A stretch of 64,000 nucleotides of DNA from an uncultured Photobacterium sp. (GCF_947039875.1 NZ_CAMRAN010000012.1:20288-84287); one strand, 5' to 3'. Numbered from the stretch's first letter, positions 24,694 to 35,986 are shown. Translations and numbers: made by a program. The notes: generated by a model from the sequence alone, not told the origin.

Positions 24694-26310
24694 TTAATGA
24701 TTGTTAGGCACTAAAACCGTTGCTGTTGCTTGTTCATCAAGCTCTGGATAATCAAGCGTATAATGTAGCCCTCGGCTCTCTTTACGCGCCATTGCACAAC
24801 GGACAATGAGTTCGGCAACTTGCAATAAATTACGTAGTTCCAGCAGGTTATTTGATACACGAAAATGGCTGTAGTATTCATCGATTTCATGTTTTAGTAA
24901 CTCAATTCGATGCATGGCTCGTTCTAAACGTTTGGTAGAACGTACAATACCAACGTAATCCCACATAAATAAGCGTAATTCATGCCAGTTATGTTGGATC
25001 ACCACTTCTTCATCTGAATTGGTCACTTGGCTATCATCCCAAAATGGTAACTGTTGTGGCTGCAAAATTGTCTTAAATAGGCGTTCAATATCTCGTGAGG
25101 CTGACCACGCATAAACCACACACTCAAGCAGAGAGTTTGACGCCATACGATTAGCACCATGCAGGCCAGTATAGCTCACTTCTCCAATGGCATATAAACC
25201 ATCAATATCAGTTTTACCTGATTTATCAACCATGACTCCGCCGCAAGTGTAGTGCGCAGCAGGAACAATTGGAATCATATCGGTGGTGATATCAATGCCA
25301 TAACCATGCAGTTTTTCAGCAATCATTGGAAAGTGGTTTTTGACAAAATCGGCGGGTTTATGGCTAATATCAAGGTACATACAGTCAGCACCAAGTCGCT
25401 TCATTTCATAGTCGATAGCGCGAGCGACGACATCCCGTGGAGCCAGTTCTGCGCGTTCATCAAAATCAAGCATAAAACGGCTACCATCAGGGCGACGTAA
25501 ATAAGCGCCTTCGCCACGTAAAGCTTCACTTAATAAGAAGGTTTGTGCTTTAGGGTGAAATAAACACGTAGGGTGGAATTGATTAAATTCAAGGTTAGCA
25601 ACACGGCAGCCTGCGCGCCATGCCATAGCAATACCATCGCCCGATGAAACATCAGGGTTAGAAGTATATTGATACACTTTTGATGCGCCGCCTGTGGCTA
25701 AGACCACAAATTTAGCCGCGAGGGTTTCAACACATTCTTTATCACGGTTCCACACATAGGCACCTAGTGCTCGGTTGGTTTCTGATTGCGGATTTATTTT
25801 TTTCTCGGTGATAATATCAAGTGCATTATGACGTTCAAGAATAGTAATATTAGGGTGGTTGCGGGCTTGTTCTTGAAGCGAGGTTTGCATTGCCATTCCG
25901 GTGGCGTCAGCAGCGTGAAGGATACGACGATGGCTATGACCACCTTCAAGTGTGAGATGATAACGTGGATGATCATCTGAATCTGATTCTTCACGATCAA
26001 ATGGTACCCCACCATCAATAAGCCACTGCACACATTGCTTGGCGTTTTCAGCAATAAATTGTACGACGTCTTGGTTACAAAGGTGAGCACCTGCAATTAA
26101 GGTATCTTCAACATGGGATGCAATACTGTCTGATTCATCAAAAACGGCAGCGATACCTCCTTGAGCATAATAGGTTGCTCCTTCATTGAGTGGTCCTTTG
26201 CATAAAATTGTGACTTTACCAAGATGCGCTAAGTGGAGTGCGAGCGATAATCCTGCTGCGCCACTACCAATGACTAAAATGTCGCTATCGTGTTGATGAG
26301 GTTGGTTCAT
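24694..26310 (-). CDS. nadB: L-aspartate oxidase
   Basis: First enzyme of de novo NAD synthesis, a flavoprotein oxidising aspartate to iminoaspartate. It has 538 residues. The FAD motif is [13 protein letters not shown] (about 12-24). The substrate-binding block is [13 protein letters not shown], the active-site region [10 protein letters not shown], and the late [15 protein letters not shown] block is typical. It is divergent from rpoE and separated from it by 519 bp, the same neighbours as in E. coli. Confidence 0.96.
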   Translation of the reverse strand: MNQPHQHDSDILVIGSGAAGLSLALHLAHLGKVTILCKGPLNEGATYYAQGGIAAVFDESDSIASHVEDTLIAGAHLCNQDVVQFIAENAKQCVQWLIDGGVPFDREESDSDDHPRYHLTLEGGHSHRRILHAADATGMAMQTSLQEQARNHPNITILERHNALDIITEKKINPQSETNRALGAYVWNRDKECVETLAAKFVVLATGGASKVYQYTSNPDVSSGDGIAMAWRAGCRVANLEFNQFHPTCLFHPKAQTFLLSEALRGEGAYLRRPDGSRFMLDFDERAELAPRDVVARAIDYEMKRLGADCMYLDISHKPADFVKNHFPMIAEKLHGYGIDITTDMIPIVPAAHYTCGGVMVDKSGKTDIDGLYAIGEVSYTGLHGANRMASNSLLECVVYAWSASRDIERLFKTILQPQQLPFWDDSQVTNSDEEVVIQHNWHELRLFMWDYVGIVRSTKRLERAMHRIELLKHEIDEYYSHFRVSNNLLELRNLLQVAELIVRCAMARKESRGLHYTLDYPELDEQATATVLVPNNH

Positions 26311-26829
26311 AGTGATTACATGTCCATGTGATAATCTTATTTCATGCTACCAAATTTGTTATTAAAGCGCATTTTTGTTTGGGTTTTAGTTGCATAACTA
26401 TCACGAAAAGATGGTGTTTTAGCTGTTGTATTGTTAGAAATGAGTAAGGCGATTATTTCATGTCTTTGTGATTTTTTACTTTTTTCCGTCATAGATCCTC
26501 GTTAGTGTTATTATTTCAGGTAAAATGACTGATGTAATTAGATCTGCTTTTTGTGTGTTTTTGTTAAAGAGAATAACTTCACGGTAACCAAAACATAAAA
26601 TTATTTTTTAACGGTGGAACTTTGCCATTATCCATCGGTCTTAATTAGTGCTCATGCTCATAAATATTTCATAAGTCAGTGTTTTATTTACGGTGAGACT
26701 AACGCTTATAGTGGCAGGACAATCTAAATAAACCATTGTGCATCAATAACGAATCTGCGCCATTATTGCGTAAGTTATCGTGAGATGAATGCAATATTAC
26801 TAATCGTAGACATGGGAGTACACGCTCGA
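26311..26829. other. Divergent nadB-rpoE regulatory region
   Basis: A 519-bp AT-rich region with no convincing gene. It holds the nadB promoter, the rpoE promoters and a long rpoE leader. The sigma-E promoter at 26616-26643 is the only element clearly seen. Confidence 0.55.
26616..26643 (+). promoter_or_regulatory. Sigma-E promoter of the rpoE operon
   Basis: GGAACTT (26616-26622), a 16-bp spacer and TCTTA (26639-26643) fit the sigma-E consensus (GGAACTT, 16, TCTGA) with one mismatch. It would let sigma E drive its own operon, as known in E. coli and vibrios. Confidence 0.75.
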
Positions 26830-27408
26830 ATGAGCGAGCAGCAAACTGATCAGGTATTAATTGAGCGAGTACAGCGGGGAGATAAGCAAGCATTCAACCT
26901 TCTGGTTATTAAGTACCAGAATAAAGTTTGTAACCTTGTTTCTCGTTACGTTAGCAATTCTGGTGATGTACCAGATGTTGCTCAAGAAGCGTTCATTAAA
27001 GCATATCGAGCCTTACCCACATTTCGTGGCGAAAGTGCATTTTATACATGGCTTTATCGTATCGCGGTTAATACGGCAAAAAACTATTTAGTCGCTCAGG
27101 GGCGTCGTCCGCCTGCATTTGATGTTGATGCCGAAGACGCGGAATATTATGAAAGTGGAAATGCGCTTAAAGAAATTTCGAACCCTGAGAACCAAATGTT
27201 GTCAGAAGAATTAAGGCGGGTTGTTTTTAGTACGATTGAAGCATTACCCGATGATCTTAAAACAGCGATCTCATTGCGTGAACTGGATGGTCTAAGTTAT
27301 GAGGAAATCGCTGAAGTAATGGGATGTCCAGTAGGTACAGTTCGCTCACGTATATTCCGTGCTCGAGAGATGGTCGAAAAACGTATTCGTCCCCTTATGC
27401 AACAATAA
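26830..27408 (+). CDS. rpoE: RNA polymerase sigma factor RpoE (sigma E)
   Basis: ECF sigma factor for envelope stress, 192 residues when started at 26830 (MSEQQTDQVLIERVQRGD); upstream in-frame ATGs would add 15 non-conserved residues. Region 2 has DVAQEAFIKAYRALP and AFYTWLYRIAVNTAKN, and region 4 has LRELDGLSYEEIAEVMGCPVGTVRSRIFRAR. It is held at the inner membrane by RseA, encoded next. The rpoE-rseA-rseB-rseC order is conserved. Confidence 0.97.
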   Translation: MSEQQTDQVLIERVQRGDKQAFNLLVIKYQNKVCNLVSRYVSNSGDVPDVAQEAFIKAYRALPTFRGESAFYTWLYRIAVNTAKNYLVAQGRRPPAFDVDAEDAEYYESGNALKEISNPENQMLSEELRRVVFSTIEALPDDLKTAISLRELDGLSYEEIAEVMGCPVGTVRSRIFRAREMVEKRIRPLMQQ

Positions 27409-27434
27409 TAATGTTGCACCAAACGGTGGAAAAA

Positions 27435-28082
27435 ATGGCTGATAAAGAAAAAATTTCGGCATTGCTTGATGGCGAAGATTTGGATCAGAGCATTATTAAT
27501 GCGCTGACCGTTGACAAAGATAGCGAGCAAAGTTGGTATGACTTCAGCTTAATTGGTGATGTTATGCGTGGCGATGCACCGCAATGCATAGAATGGAATA
27601 TTGCAGGAAATGTCGCGTTAGCGTTAGAGGCTGAACCTGCACACACAGGTGCAGTGATCGCTCATATTGAGATGGTTACTCAGCCAATGATTACTGAAGA
27701 GCAACCGACTCCATTTAAAGCAAAGCGGACATTACCTGCTTGGCTCTCCCAGTTTGGTCAGGTTGCAGTGGCTGCATGTGTATCATTAGCGGTAATTGTT
27801 GGTGTTCAACAATACGACGGTAATGGTAATAACTTTACAACGGCAACCAGTAATGATGTGCCTGTATTACAAACGATTCCATTTACAGGTAAAGCTGAAC
27901 CTGTGAGCTTAAATACCAGTATGGTTGATAATAATCAAACACCATCTGAATCACAGTTAATGGAACAACGACGTCGTATTAACTCGATGTTACAAGATTA
28001 TGAGCTTCAGCTTCGGTTTAATGCCGAAGATGGTAGTATCGATCATTCACGCTTACACCCAAATAACTCAGTGGCGGATTAA
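27435..28082 (+). CDS. rseA: Anti-sigma-E factor RseA
   Basis: A single-pass inner-membrane protein of 215 residues. The N-terminal cytoplasmic part (KEKISALLDGEDLD, SWYDFSLIGDVMRGD) binds sigma E. One membrane helix lies at about 111-128 (VAVAACVSLAVIVGVQQY), and the rest is periplasmic, where DegS and RseB act. The ATG at 27435 follows GGTGGA; a longer frame opening inside rpoE is not the start. It ends one base into rseB. Confidence 0.94.
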   Translation: MADKEKISALLDGEDLDQSIINALTVDKDSEQSWYDFSLIGDVMRGDAPQCIEWNIAGNVALALEAEPAHTGAVIAHIEMVTQPMITEEQPTPFKAKRTLPAWLSQFGQVAVAACVSLAVIVGVQQYDGNGNNFTTATSNDVPVLQTIPFTGKAEPVSLNTSMVDNNQTPSESQLMEQRRRINSMLQDYELQLRFNAEDGSIDHSRLHPNNSVAD

Positions 28083-29095
28083 TGAACAAAATACTGGTCG
28101 GTGCGCTTGCATTGGTCAGCCTATTATTGCCACTCCAAGCCTCTGCTGAAGCGGTTAAACCTTCAACAGAGGCTTTGTTGCATCAAATGGGCCAAGCCAG
28201 TCGCGATCTTAGTTATGAGATGTCTTACATTTGGGTAAAGAAAAATAGCATTGATACTTTGCGCTATCGACATGCACTAGAGAATGGTCAAAGTTATGCT
28301 CATTTGTTGTTCCTCAGTGGGCCACCACAAGAGGTTATCCAACGGGGCGATGAAGTTAGTTACTTTGAGCCAGGACTTGATCCTTTTACTATTAAAAGTA
28401 ATAAAATGGTCGCACCAATATTGCCGTTAATGAAAGCCAATATAGATAGACTTGCTCATTTTTACGACTTTATTGCGATGGGACGCGCCCGTGAAGCGGG
28501 TGTTGCTTGTGATGTTGTTCGCGTTGCCCCTAAAGATGGTAATCGCTATTCTTACTTATTGTGGATTGATCAAACTACACACTTAGTAATGCGGGCTGAT
28601 TTATTGGATCGTGAAGGCGAGCTACTTGAACAATTTAGAGTGGTGTCATTTGTTGTGAACCCTAAAGTAGCTGAAATGCTCAGTAAGCTAGATCAAGTTA
28701 AATTGCCAGCTGTGGTACAATTGCCACAACAGCCACAACAGCCACAACAGCCACAACAGCCACAGAAAAAACTTGAATGGGCAGTGAAGTGGTTACCTAA
28801 TGGCTTTGCATTAATTGCCGGTAATCGTCATCGCTTGTTATTAACTGAACGTGCGGTTGAAAGCCGAATGTACAGTGATGGTTTATTTAGTTTCTCTGTG
28901 TATGTTTCTGATGTTGATAATTTTGTTGGGCGAGGACAATTAGTTCGCCAAGGACGCCGTACCTTAACCACCAGAGTTGATGGCAGCAAAGAAATAACGG
29001 TTGTCGGTGATATTCCACCAGAAACAGCGCGACGAATTGCAGAAAACGTAACCTTTGATAATACTAAAACTGAGGTTACTCAGACGAGTAAATAA
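28082..29095 (+). CDS. rseB: Sigma-E regulatory protein RseB
   Basis: A periplasmic protein of 337 residues protecting RseA from cleavage and sensing mislocalised lipopolysaccharide. A signal peptide (1-22, ending ASA) leads to the N-terminal LolA-like domain (about 25-205) and a C-terminal domain (about 235-330). Between them is a Pro-Gln repeat (PQQ units, about 215-229) made by a 9-bp tandem repeat, longer than I expect in this linker. It overlaps the rseA stop by one base. Confidence 0.94.
   Translation: MNKILVGALALVSLLLPLQASAEAVKPSTEALLHQMGQASRDLSYEMSYIWVKKNSIDTLRYRHALENGQSYAHLLFLSGPPQEVIQRGDEVSYFEPGLDPFTIKSNKMVAPILPLMKANIDRLAHFYDFIAMGRAREAGVACDVVRVAPKDGNRYSYLLWIDQTTHLVMRADLLDREGELLEQFRVVSFVVNPKVAEMLSKLDQVKLPAVVQLPQQPQQPQQPQQPQKKLEWAVKWLPNGFALIAGNRHRLLLTERAVESRMYSDGLFSFSVYVSDVDNFVGRGQLVRQGRRTLTTRVDGSKEITVVGDIPPETARRIAENVTFDNTKTEVTQTSK
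28724..28765 (+). repeat. 9-bp tandem repeat inside rseB
   Basis: Four perfect copies of CCACAACAG (28724-28759) and a partial fifth, encoding repeated Pro-Gln-Gln in the linker between the two RseB domains. The unit is a multiple of three, so copy-number change keeps the frame. Confidence 0.95.
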
Positions 29096-29097
29096 TC

Positions 29098-29595
29098 ATG
29101 ATGAGAACATTAGCGACAGTTGTCGCTGTTGAAGCTAGCCATATAACTGTGAGTTGTCAGCAACAAACCAGTTGTGGTCATTGTGCTTCGAGTGATAGTT
29201 GCGGCACAGGTATTGTGACAAAAGCCATGCCTGGGCGTTCTCATCAAATAAATATTGCGACCAATGAAAAAATAACTCTCGGACAAGTGGTTGAAATCGG
29301 CTTGTCTGAGCGTAGTATGTTGAGTTCAGCATTATTAGTTTATATGTTGCCGCTGTTATTTTTAATCGGCGGAAGTTTAATTGGACAATACATTTTTATT
29401 GATTTAGCAGCCAGTAACCAACTCGGTGTTATTGTGTCGGCTGCTGTTGCTACCACGGTAGGATTAATGATTGCACGGTATTATGCCAAGAAATTCGATG
29501 GGGATGCAGCCTACAAACCAAGCCTTATTCGAGTGCTAGGGTTACCCATTTCAGCAGATAAGCTGATAAATGCCGCATCGAAAGATAGCGAGTAG
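29098..29595 (+). CDS. rseC: SoxR-reducing / sigma-E modulator RseC
   Basis: An inner-membrane protein of 165 residues with two membrane helices (about 78-98 and 104-124). The N-terminal cysteine cluster C-x5-C-x2-C-x5-C (CQQQTSCGHCASSDSCG, about 19-35) is the family mark. In E. coli RseC takes part in resetting SoxR together with the Rsx complex. It starts 2 bp after the rseB stop; ATG at 29101 is equally possible. Confidence 0.92.
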   Translation: MMRTLATVVAVEASHITVSCQQQTSCGHCASSDSCGTGIVTKAMPGRSHQINIATNEKITLGQVVEIGLSERSMLSSALLVYMLPLLFLIGGSLIGQYIFIDLAASNQLGVIVSAAVATTVGLMIARYYAKKFDGDAAYKPSLIRVLGLPISADKLINAASKDSE

Positions 29596-29670
29596 CGTTT
29601 AAATTCGGTAGAATCCGTCAACTTGATCGTAAGATCCCATTCATTTTAATCACGAGCAGTCACGCCATTC

Positions 29671-31467
29671 ATGAAGCACATTCGTAACTTTTCGATTATC
29701 GCACATATCGACCATGGTAAGTCGACCTTATCCGACCGTCTAATTCAAGTCTGTGGCGGCCTTTCTGATCGAGAAATGGCTGCACAGGTTTTAGATTCAA
29801 TGGATCTTGAACGCGAACGCGGTATTACTATCAAAGCCCAAAGCGTTACGCTTGATTACACGGCTAAAGATGGTGAAACTTATCAATTAAACTTTATCGA
29901 CACCCCTGGACACGTTGACTTCTCGTATGAAGTATCGCGTTCACTTGCAGCTTGTGAAGGTGCATTGTTGGTCGTTGATGCGGGTCAGGGCGTAGAAGCT
30001 CAGACTTTAGCTAACTGTTATACCGCTATGGAAATGGACTTGGAAGTCGTGCCGATTTTAAATAAAATCGACCTTCCTGCTGCCGATCCTGAGCGTGTGG
30101 CTGAAGAAATTGAAGACATTGTTGGTATTGATGCGCTTGATGCTGTGCGTTGTTCAGCAAAAACAGGTGTCGGTGTCGATGAGGTTTTAGAAAAAATCGT
30201 TGAAGCAATTCCAGCACCTGTAGGTGATCCGGATGCGCCATTACAAGCACTAATTATTGACTCATGGTTTGATAATTACTTAGGTGTTGTTTCTTTAGTC
30301 CGAGTTAAAAACGGTAAGCTAAAGAAAAACGACAAAATTAAAGTGATGACCACAGGTCAAATCTGGGGTGTTGATCGTCTTGGTATCTTTACACCAAAAC
30401 AAATTGATACCACTGAATTAAATACCGGCGAAGTTGGCTGGGTTGTTTGTGGTATTAAAGACATTTTAGGTGCGCCAGTTGGTGATACATTAACGCTAGC
30501 TAAAGGCGGTTGTGAGACAGCATTACCTGGCTTTAAGAAAGTAAAACCTCAGGTATACGCAGGTTTGTTCCCAGTATCATCTGATGATTACGAGAACTTC
30601 CGTGATGCGTTGGGTAAATTAAGCCTAAACGATGCGTCATTGTTTTATGAACCAGAAAGCTCGACAGCACTTGGTTTTGGTTTCCGTTGTGGTTTCTTGG
30701 GTATGCTCCACATGGAGATTATTCAAGAGCGTCTAGAGCGTGAATATGATCTGAACTTGATTACTACTGCACCAACAGTAGTGTATGAAGTGAAGAAAAC
30801 TGACGGCACCATGTTGTATGTTGATAGCCCGTCAAAATTACCAGCTGTCAATGACATTGAAATTATGGGTGAGCCGATTGCTCGCTGTAATATTCTGGTA
30901 CCAAGCGAATACCTAGGTAATGTTATTACACTATGTATTGAAAAGCGTGGCATGCAGGTTGATATGGTTTATCACGGTAATCAAGTAGCATTAACTTATG
31001 ATATTCCAATGTCAGAAGTGGTACTGGATTTCTTTGATCGTTTGAAATCAACATCGCGCGGTTATGCATCGCTAGATTACAATTTCCAGCGTTACCAAGA
31101 ATCAGACATGGTTCGAGTCGATATTCTGTTAAATGGCGAACGTGTTGATGCGTTAGCTATCATTACTCATAAAGAAAACTCACAGACTCGTGGTCGTGAT
31201 GTTGTTGAAAAAATGAAAGAATTTATCCCTCGTCAAATGTTTGACATTGCTATTCAAGCAGCGATTGGTGCTCATATCATTGCACGTTCAACTGTGAAGC
31301 AATTACGTAAAAACGTAATCGCAAAATGCTATGGCGGCGATATTAGCCGTAAGAAAAAGCTGCTACAGAAACAGAAAGATGGTAAGAAGCGCATGAAGCA
31401 AATTGGTAATGTTGAATTACCACAAGAAGCTTTCTTAGCGATTCTTCATGTGGGCAAAGATAAGTAG
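29671..31467 (+). CDS. lepA: Elongation factor 4 (LepA)
   Basis: Ribosome-associated GTPase of 598 residues that aids translation initiation and back-translocation. G motifs are AHIDHGKST (11-19, P loop), [14 protein letters not shown] and NKIDLP. The C-terminal LepA-specific domain ends with HVGKDK. It heads a run of genes with lepB, rnc, era, recO, pdxJ and acpS, as in E. coli, though a hairpin follows lepA. Confidence 0.97.
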   Translation: MKHIRNFSIIAHIDHGKSTLSDRLIQVCGGLSDREMAAQVLDSMDLERERGITIKAQSVTLDYTAKDGETYQLNFIDTPGHVDFSYEVSRSLAACEGALLVVDAGQGVEAQTLANCYTAMEMDLEVVPILNKIDLPAADPERVAEEIEDIVGIDALDAVRCSAKTGVGVDEVLEKIVEAIPAPVGDPDAPLQALIIDSWFDNYLGVVSLVRVKNGKLKKNDKIKVMTTGQIWGVDRLGIFTPKQIDTTELNTGEVGWVVCGIKDILGAPVGDTLTLAKGGCETALPGFKKVKPQVYAGLFPVSSDDYENFRDALGKLSLNDASLFYEPESSTALGFGFRCGFLGMLHMEIIQERLEREYDLNLITTAPTVVYEVKKTDGTMLYVDSPSKLPAVNDIEIMGEPIARCNILVPSEYLGNVITLCIEKRGMQVDMVYHGNQVALTYDIPMSEVVLDFFDRLKSTSRGYASLDYNFQRYQESDMVRVDILLNGERVDALAIITHKENSQTRGRDVVEKMKEFIPRQMFDIAIQAAIGAHIIARSTVKQLRKNVIAKCYGGDISRKKKLLQKQKDGKKRMKQIGNVELPQEAFLAILHVGKDK

Positions 31468-31500
31468 TAACCTTTCTTTGTTTATAACAGTCTTATAATT

Positions 31501-31537
31501 AGAAAGTGCTTATTTAATCTGTTAAATAGCACTTTCT
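31501..31537 (+). terminator. Terminator-like hairpin after lepA
   Basis: A long stem with one bulged T (AGAAAGTGC-TATTTAA / TTAAATA-GCACTTTCT), a TCTG loop and a TTTT tail. It would attenuate read-through from lepA to lepB. Confidence 0.7.
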
Positions 31538-31610
31538 TTTACTTAGACGTTTTAAATTATCCTAAATAAACAAATAGTTGTGGGTAGTTGCATTAAACCT
31601 AAGGAATAAC

Positions 31611-32510
31611 ATGGCAAATACATTTTCAATAATATTGGTCTTAGTGACGATTTTTACCGGTATTATTTGGGCGCTAGATAAATTTTCATGGGCACCGAAG
31701 CGACAATTAAAGATTGCCGCCGCAGCTAAAAAAGCCGGTGATCAAGTGGATGCTGAAGTACTTGCACGAGTTGCGCCTCAGCCAAGTTGGATTGAATCTG
31801 CAAGTTCAATGTTCCCTGTGATTGCATTGATCATGATCTTCCGTTCATTTATTTATGAGCCGTTCCAGATTCCATCAAAGTCAATGTTACCAACCCTGTA
31901 TGTGGGGGATTTCATTCTTGTTCAAAAATTTGCTTATGGATTGCGTGATCCTGTTTTTGATCATAAATTTTTAAATACTGGTGAGCCTAAACGTGGTGAT
32001 GTAGTTGTATTCCGTTACCCACCTAATCCAAAGATTGACTATATTAAACGTGTTGTTGGTTTACCTGGTGATTTAATTCGTTACAGCGCTGACAAAAAAC
32101 TATGCATTCAGCCACAAGGCACTTCTGTTTGTAAGCCTGTGAAATTAACGGATATGAAAGACAGTGATTTTACGCAAGATATGACTCGTCTGATTGAATA
32201 TAACGAACATCTTGGTGATATAAATCATCATATTTTGATCAATCCGTCACGACATGATAACCGTATGGCTTATGTACCTCGTCCGGGAATCGGTGAGTGG
32301 ATTGTACCAAAAGGTGAATATTTTGTTATGGGTGACAACCGTGACAATAGTGCTGATAGTCGTTACTGGGGTTTTGTACCAGAAGCGAATTTAGTCGGCA
32401 AGGCAGTTGCTATTTGGATGAGCTTTGATTTTGATCGCAAGCCTGATAGTTTTCTTCCATCTTGGATCCCTACCGGCGTACGTTTTAATCGTATCGGTAG
32501 CATTAAATAA
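31611..32510 (+). CDS. lepB: Signal peptidase I
   Basis: A membrane-bound serine protease of 299 residues that removes Sec and Tat signal peptides. Two membrane helices (about 4-22 and 63-82) are followed by the catalytic Ser91 (IPSKSMLPTL) and the general base Lys146 (YIKRVVGLPGD). The later GDNRDNSADSRYWG box is intact. The ATG at 31611 follows AAGGA. rnc starts 15 bp later. Confidence 0.96.
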   Translation: MANTFSIILVLVTIFTGIIWALDKFSWAPKRQLKIAAAAKKAGDQVDAEVLARVAPQPSWIESASSMFPVIALIMIFRSFIYEPFQIPSKSMLPTLYVGDFILVQKFAYGLRDPVFDHKFLNTGEPKRGDVVVFRYPPNPKIDYIKRVVGLPGDLIRYSADKKLCIQPQGTSVCKPVKLTDMKDSDFTQDMTRLIEYNEHLGDINHHILINPSRHDNRMAYVPRPGIGEWIVPKGEYFVMGDNRDNSADSRYWGFVPEANLVGKAVAIWMSFDFDRKPDSFLPSWIPTGVRFNRIGSIK

Positions 32511-32525
32511 AATAATCGAGAGAAA

Positions 32526-33200
32526 ATGACAACTCCAGCGAATAGGCTTCAGCGCAAGCTGGGCTACCAGTTTAATAATTGTGAGTTGATGACATTAGCA
32601 CTGACACATCGCAGTGCTAATGGCACCCACAACGAGCGCCTAGAGTTTCTAGGCGATTCTATTTTAAGTTTTGTTGTTGCTGATGACTTATATCACCGTT
32701 TTCCTAATGTGGATGAAGGTGATATGAGCCGAATGCGCGCAACACTAGTCCGTGGTAAGACCTTGGCTGAGTTAGGACGTGAGTTCGAATTAGGTGACTA
32801 CTTACTATTAGGTCCAGGCGAGTTGAAAAGTGGCGGTTTCCGTCGTGATTCTATTCTGGCTGACTGTGTTGAAGCAATCATTGGCGCGGTTTATCTAGAT
32901 AGTGATGTTGAGACAGTGCGTCAAGTCGTATTGGCTTGGTATAAATCACGTCTTGATACAATTGAACCAGGCATCAACCAAAAAGATCCAAAAACACGCC
33001 TGCAAGAATGCTTACAAGGTCGCCGTTTACCATTACCTGCATATACTGTAACTAAGGTACAAGGTGAAGCTCATAACCAAGAGTTCACTGTACAGTGTGA
33101 TGTCACAGGTTTGGACAAGCCTGTAATCGGTAAAGGCGGCAGTCGGCGCAAGGCAGAGCAGGCAGCAGCAGAAATTGCACTTAATCAGTTGGAATCATGA
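32526..33200 (+). CDS. rnc: Ribonuclease III
   Basis: A 224-residue endonuclease for double-stranded RNA, processing rRNA and many mRNAs. The signature [14 protein letters not shown] (about 37-50) carries the metal-binding Glu and Asp. A double-stranded RNA-binding domain lies at about 153-223, ending [15 protein letters not shown]. The stop overlaps the era start by 4 bp. Confidence 0.97.
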   Translation: MTTPANRLQRKLGYQFNNCELMTLALTHRSANGTHNERLEFLGDSILSFVVADDLYHRFPNVDEGDMSRMRATLVRGKTLAELGREFELGDYLLLGPGELKSGGFRRDSILADCVEAIIGAVYLDSDVETVRQVVLAWYKSRLDTIEPGINQKDPKTRLQECLQGRRLPLPAYTVTKVQGEAHNQEFTVQCDVTGLDKPVIGKGGSRRKAEQAAAEIALNQLES

Positions 33201-34102
33201 CAGATAAACAACATTGTGGCTTTATTGCCATCGTTGGTCGACCGAACGTCGGAAAATCAACCTTGCTTAACCGTTTAGTGGGACAAAAACTGTCTATCAC
33301 TTCACGTAAACCTCAAACGACACGTCACCGTATTATGGGGGTTGACACTCGTGATGGGTATCAAGCTGTTTATATTGATACTCCAGGTTTGCACATTGAA
33401 GAAAAACGTGTGATTAACCGTTTAATGAACCGTGCTGCTAGCAGTTCATTAACCGACGTTGAATTAGTATTATTCCTAGTTGATGGCACGACGTGGACGG
33501 CAGATGATGAGATGGTACTGAATAAGCTTATGAAAAGTGAGCTACCAACAGTATTGTTGATCAATAAAGTCGACAACATTAAAGAAAAGCATGAGTTATT
33601 TCCGCATTTACAGGAATTAGCGAAAAAAATGCCGTTTGTTGATGTTATTCCAATGTCGGCAAAGAAAGGCACCAACATTGCGGCAATTGAAAAAATTGTT
33701 CATGATCATTTACCTGAATGTGAATACTACTTCCCTGAAGAGTATGTAACGGATCGTTCACAGCGCTTTATGGCGTCAGAAATTATTCGTGAAAAACTAA
33801 TGCGCTTTACGGGGGAAGAATTACCGTATTCAGTCACCGTTGAAATTGAGCGTTTTGATTTCAATCCTGAAACAAATGGTTTTGATATCAATGGGTTGAT
33901 TCTAGTTGAGCGTAAAGGCCAGAAGAAAATGGTAATCGGTAAAGGCGGCGATAAGATCAAAGTTATTGGCCGTGAAGCCCGTTTAGATATGGAAGACTTA
34001 TTTGAACGTAAAGTGTATTTAGAACTTTGGGTTAAAGTAAAATCAGGTTGGGCAGATGACGAACGTGCACTGCGCAGCTTAGGTTACATTGACGATCTAT
34101 AA
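33197..34102 (+). CDS. era: GTPase Era
   Basis: A 301-residue GTPase needed for 30S subunit assembly. It has [12 protein letters not shown] (14-25), DTPGLH, NKVDN and SAKKG, then a C-terminal KH domain with [13 protein letters not shown] that binds the 3' end of 16S rRNA. It is coupled to rnc by an ATGA overlap and followed by recO after 8 bp. Confidence 0.97.
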   Translation: MTDKQHCGFIAIVGRPNVGKSTLLNRLVGQKLSITSRKPQTTRHRIMGVDTRDGYQAVYIDTPGLHIEEKRVINRLMNRAASSSLTDVELVLFLVDGTTWTADDEMVLNKLMKSELPTVLLINKVDNIKEKHELFPHLQELAKKMPFVDVIPMSAKKGTNIAAIEKIVHDHLPECEYYFPEEYVTDRSQRFMASEIIREKLMRFTGEELPYSVTVEIERFDFNPETNGFDINGLILVERKGQKKMVIGKGGDKIKVIGREARLDMEDLFERKVYLELWVKVKSGWADDERALRSLGYIDDL

Positions 34103-34110
34103 GGATAGTA

Positions 34111-34821
34111 ATGGAGGGCTTACAGCGTTGTTTTGTCCTTCATTATCGTCATTATAGTGAGACGAGCCTGATCCTCGATGTATTTAGCGAGGATTATGGC
34201 CGTCTTACCCTACTAGCTAAAGGCGCGCGTCGTAAGCGTTCTAATCTTAAGGGTACATTACAACCTTTCACGCCATTGTTTATGAAATGGAGTGGTAAAG
34301 GAAGTATGCCTGTCCTTACCCATGCTGAACCCATCAGTATCGGTCTGCCACTGCGCAGCTATATTTTATATTCCGCGATGTACGTTAATGAAATATTAGT
34401 GCGAGTATTAGAAAATCACACTCCTTATCCGGTGTTGTTTCTTGATTATTTGAATGTGTTACGGGAGCTTGCACAAGCGGATAATCCAGAGCCAGCATTG
34501 CGTCGTTTTGAACTCGCTTTACTACATCATCTTGGTTACGGTATCGACTTTCTGCATTGTGCTGGCAGTGGGTTAGCGGTTGATGATCTAATGACATACA
34601 ACTACCGTGAGCAACGTGGTTTTATTGCCTCAATGAAAATAACCCAACTGACTTTTCGTGGTAATGAATTAAAGGCGATTGCAGCGAGATGCTTTGAAAC
34701 CCCTGAACAACTTCGTGCGGCGAAACGCTTTACAAGGATGGCCTTAAAGCCGTATCTTGGCTCAAAGCCATTAAAAAGTCGGGAATTGTTTATCCCACGA
34801 GCAAGGAGCATCGGAAAATGA
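34111..34821 (+). CDS. recO: DNA repair protein RecO
   Basis: A 236-residue protein that loads RecA on SSB-coated DNA in the RecFOR pathway. The N-terminal OB-fold (ALHY-like [23 protein letters not shown], about 8-30; [11 protein letters not shown]) and the helical domain ([18 protein letters not shown]) are clear. Its stop overlaps pdxJ by 4 bp. Confidence 0.94.
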   Translation: MEGLQRCFVLHYRHYSETSLILDVFSEDYGRLTLLAKGARRKRSNLKGTLQPFTPLFMKWSGKGSMPVLTHAEPISIGLPLRSYILYSAMYVNEILVRVLENHTPYPVLFLDYLNVLRELAQADNPEPALRRFELALLHHLGYGIDFLHCAGSGLAVDDLMTYNYREQRGFIASMKITQLTFRGNELKAIAARCFETPEQLRAAKRFTRMALKPYLGSKPLKSRELFIPRARSIGK

Positions 34822-35549
34822 ACAACATTCTATTGGGTGTCAATATCGATCATATTGCAACGTTACGTAATGCTCGCGGTACACGTTACCCCGATCCCGT
34901 ACATGCTGCAGAAGTGGCTGAGCGTGCTGGCGCTGATGGTATTACGGTCCATTTGCGTGAAGATCGTCGCCATATTAATGATCGTGATGTGCGAATTTTA
35001 CGAGAAACATTGCAAACACGGATGAATCTAGAAATGGCTGTCACTGATGAAATGGTGGCGATTGCAATAGAAACGCAACCTGAATATGTGTGTTTAGTAC
35101 CGGAAAAACGTGCGGAACTTACCACTGAAGGCGGTTTAGATGTTGCCGGGCAACGTGAGAAAATTACAGCAGCAACAGCCAAACTTGCAGCGGTTGGTAT
35201 TAAAGTGTCATTATTTATTGATGCAGATAAGCGTCAGATTGATGCTGCGCTTGCAACGGGTGCCCCATTTATTGAATTGCATACTGGCCATTATGCCGAT
35301 GCTATCACCGAAGATATTCAAACGGCTGAACTTGCAAAAATCGCTGAAGCAGCAACGTATGCTGCTAGTCTGGGAATTAAAGTCAACGCAGGACATGGTT
35401 TAACTTACCATAATGTTAAAGCTATTGCGGCATTACCTGAGTTGTATGAGCTTAATATTGGTCATTCTATTATGGGACGTGCAATGTTTGATGGTCTTGA
35501 AAAAGCAGTCACAGATATGCGTTCATTGATGCAGGAAGCGCGTGGTTAA
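34818..35549 (+). CDS. pdxJ: Pyridoxine 5'-phosphate synthase
   Basis: Condenses 1-deoxyxylulose 5-phosphate with aminoacetone 3-phosphate to make pyridoxine phosphate. It has 243 residues, a TIM barrel: [17 protein letters not shown] at the start, [10 protein letters not shown], the central LEMA stretch, and [11 protein letters not shown] near the end. epd in this window serves the other branch of the pathway. It overlaps both neighbours (recO and acpS), indicating translational coupling. Confidence 0.96.
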   Translation: MNNILLGVNIDHIATLRNARGTRYPDPVHAAEVAERAGADGITVHLREDRRHINDRDVRILRETLQTRMNLEMAVTDEMVAIAIETQPEYVCLVPEKRAELTTEGGLDVAGQREKITAATAKLAAVGIKVSLFIDADKRQIDAALATGAPFIELHTGHYADAITEDIQTAELAKIAEAATYAASLGIKVNAGHGLTYHNVKAIAALPELYELNIGHSIMGRAMFDGLEKAVTDMRSLMQEARG

Positions 35550-35929
35550 TGGCTATTTTAGGTTTAGGGACTGATATCGTTGAAATTGAACGGATTGAGA
35601 AAGTGCTCACTCGTGCTGGTGATGGATTTGCTGAACGGGTGTTATCAGCCTCTGAACTTGAACAATACTATCGATTAAAGTTGCGGGCTCGGTTTGTAGC
35701 AAAACGGTTTGCGGTTAAAGAAGCGGCCTCTAAGGCATTAGGAACGGGCATTGCGTGTGGCGTGTCTTTTCAAGATTTTAGCGTGACTAACGATGAACGT
35801 GGTAAGCCCGTGGTTGCTTTTTCGGGTCAGGCATTATCATTACTGACGACAATGGGAGGGCAACACGTGCATCTGACTATTGCCGATGAGCGTCGTTATG
35901 CGGTAGCAACCGTGATCATTGAAAGTTGA
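35549..35929 (+). CDS. acpS: Holo-acyl carrier protein synthase
   Basis: Transfers phosphopantetheine from CoA to acyl carrier protein. It has 126 residues, with [13 protein letters not shown] (5-17) carrying the metal-binding Asp and [16 protein letters not shown] (about 53-68) with the conserved Lys-Glu pair. It is the last gene of the rnc operon; a terminator follows. Confidence 0.95.
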   Translation: MAILGLGTDIVEIERIEKVLTRAGDGFAERVLSASELEQYYRLKLRARFVAKRFAVKEAASKALGTGIACGVSFQDFSVTNDERGKPVVAFSGQALSLLTTMGGQHVHLTIADERRYAVATVIIES

Positions 35930-35951
35930 TCTCATCGTAATGATGAGTAAT

Positions 35952-35986
35952 AAAAAAGCGCGAGTCTTATCAGCTGGCGCTTTTTT
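35952..35986. terminator. Terminator between acpS and barA
   Basis: Stem AAAAAAGCGC / GCGCTTTTTT with a 15-nt loop between convergent genes, with T runs on both strands. Confidence 0.8.

Noticed and set aside
28724..28765. CRISPR-like repeats
   Set aside because: The 9-bp units are contiguous without spacers and lie in frame inside rseB. No CRISPR array was seen anywhere in the window.
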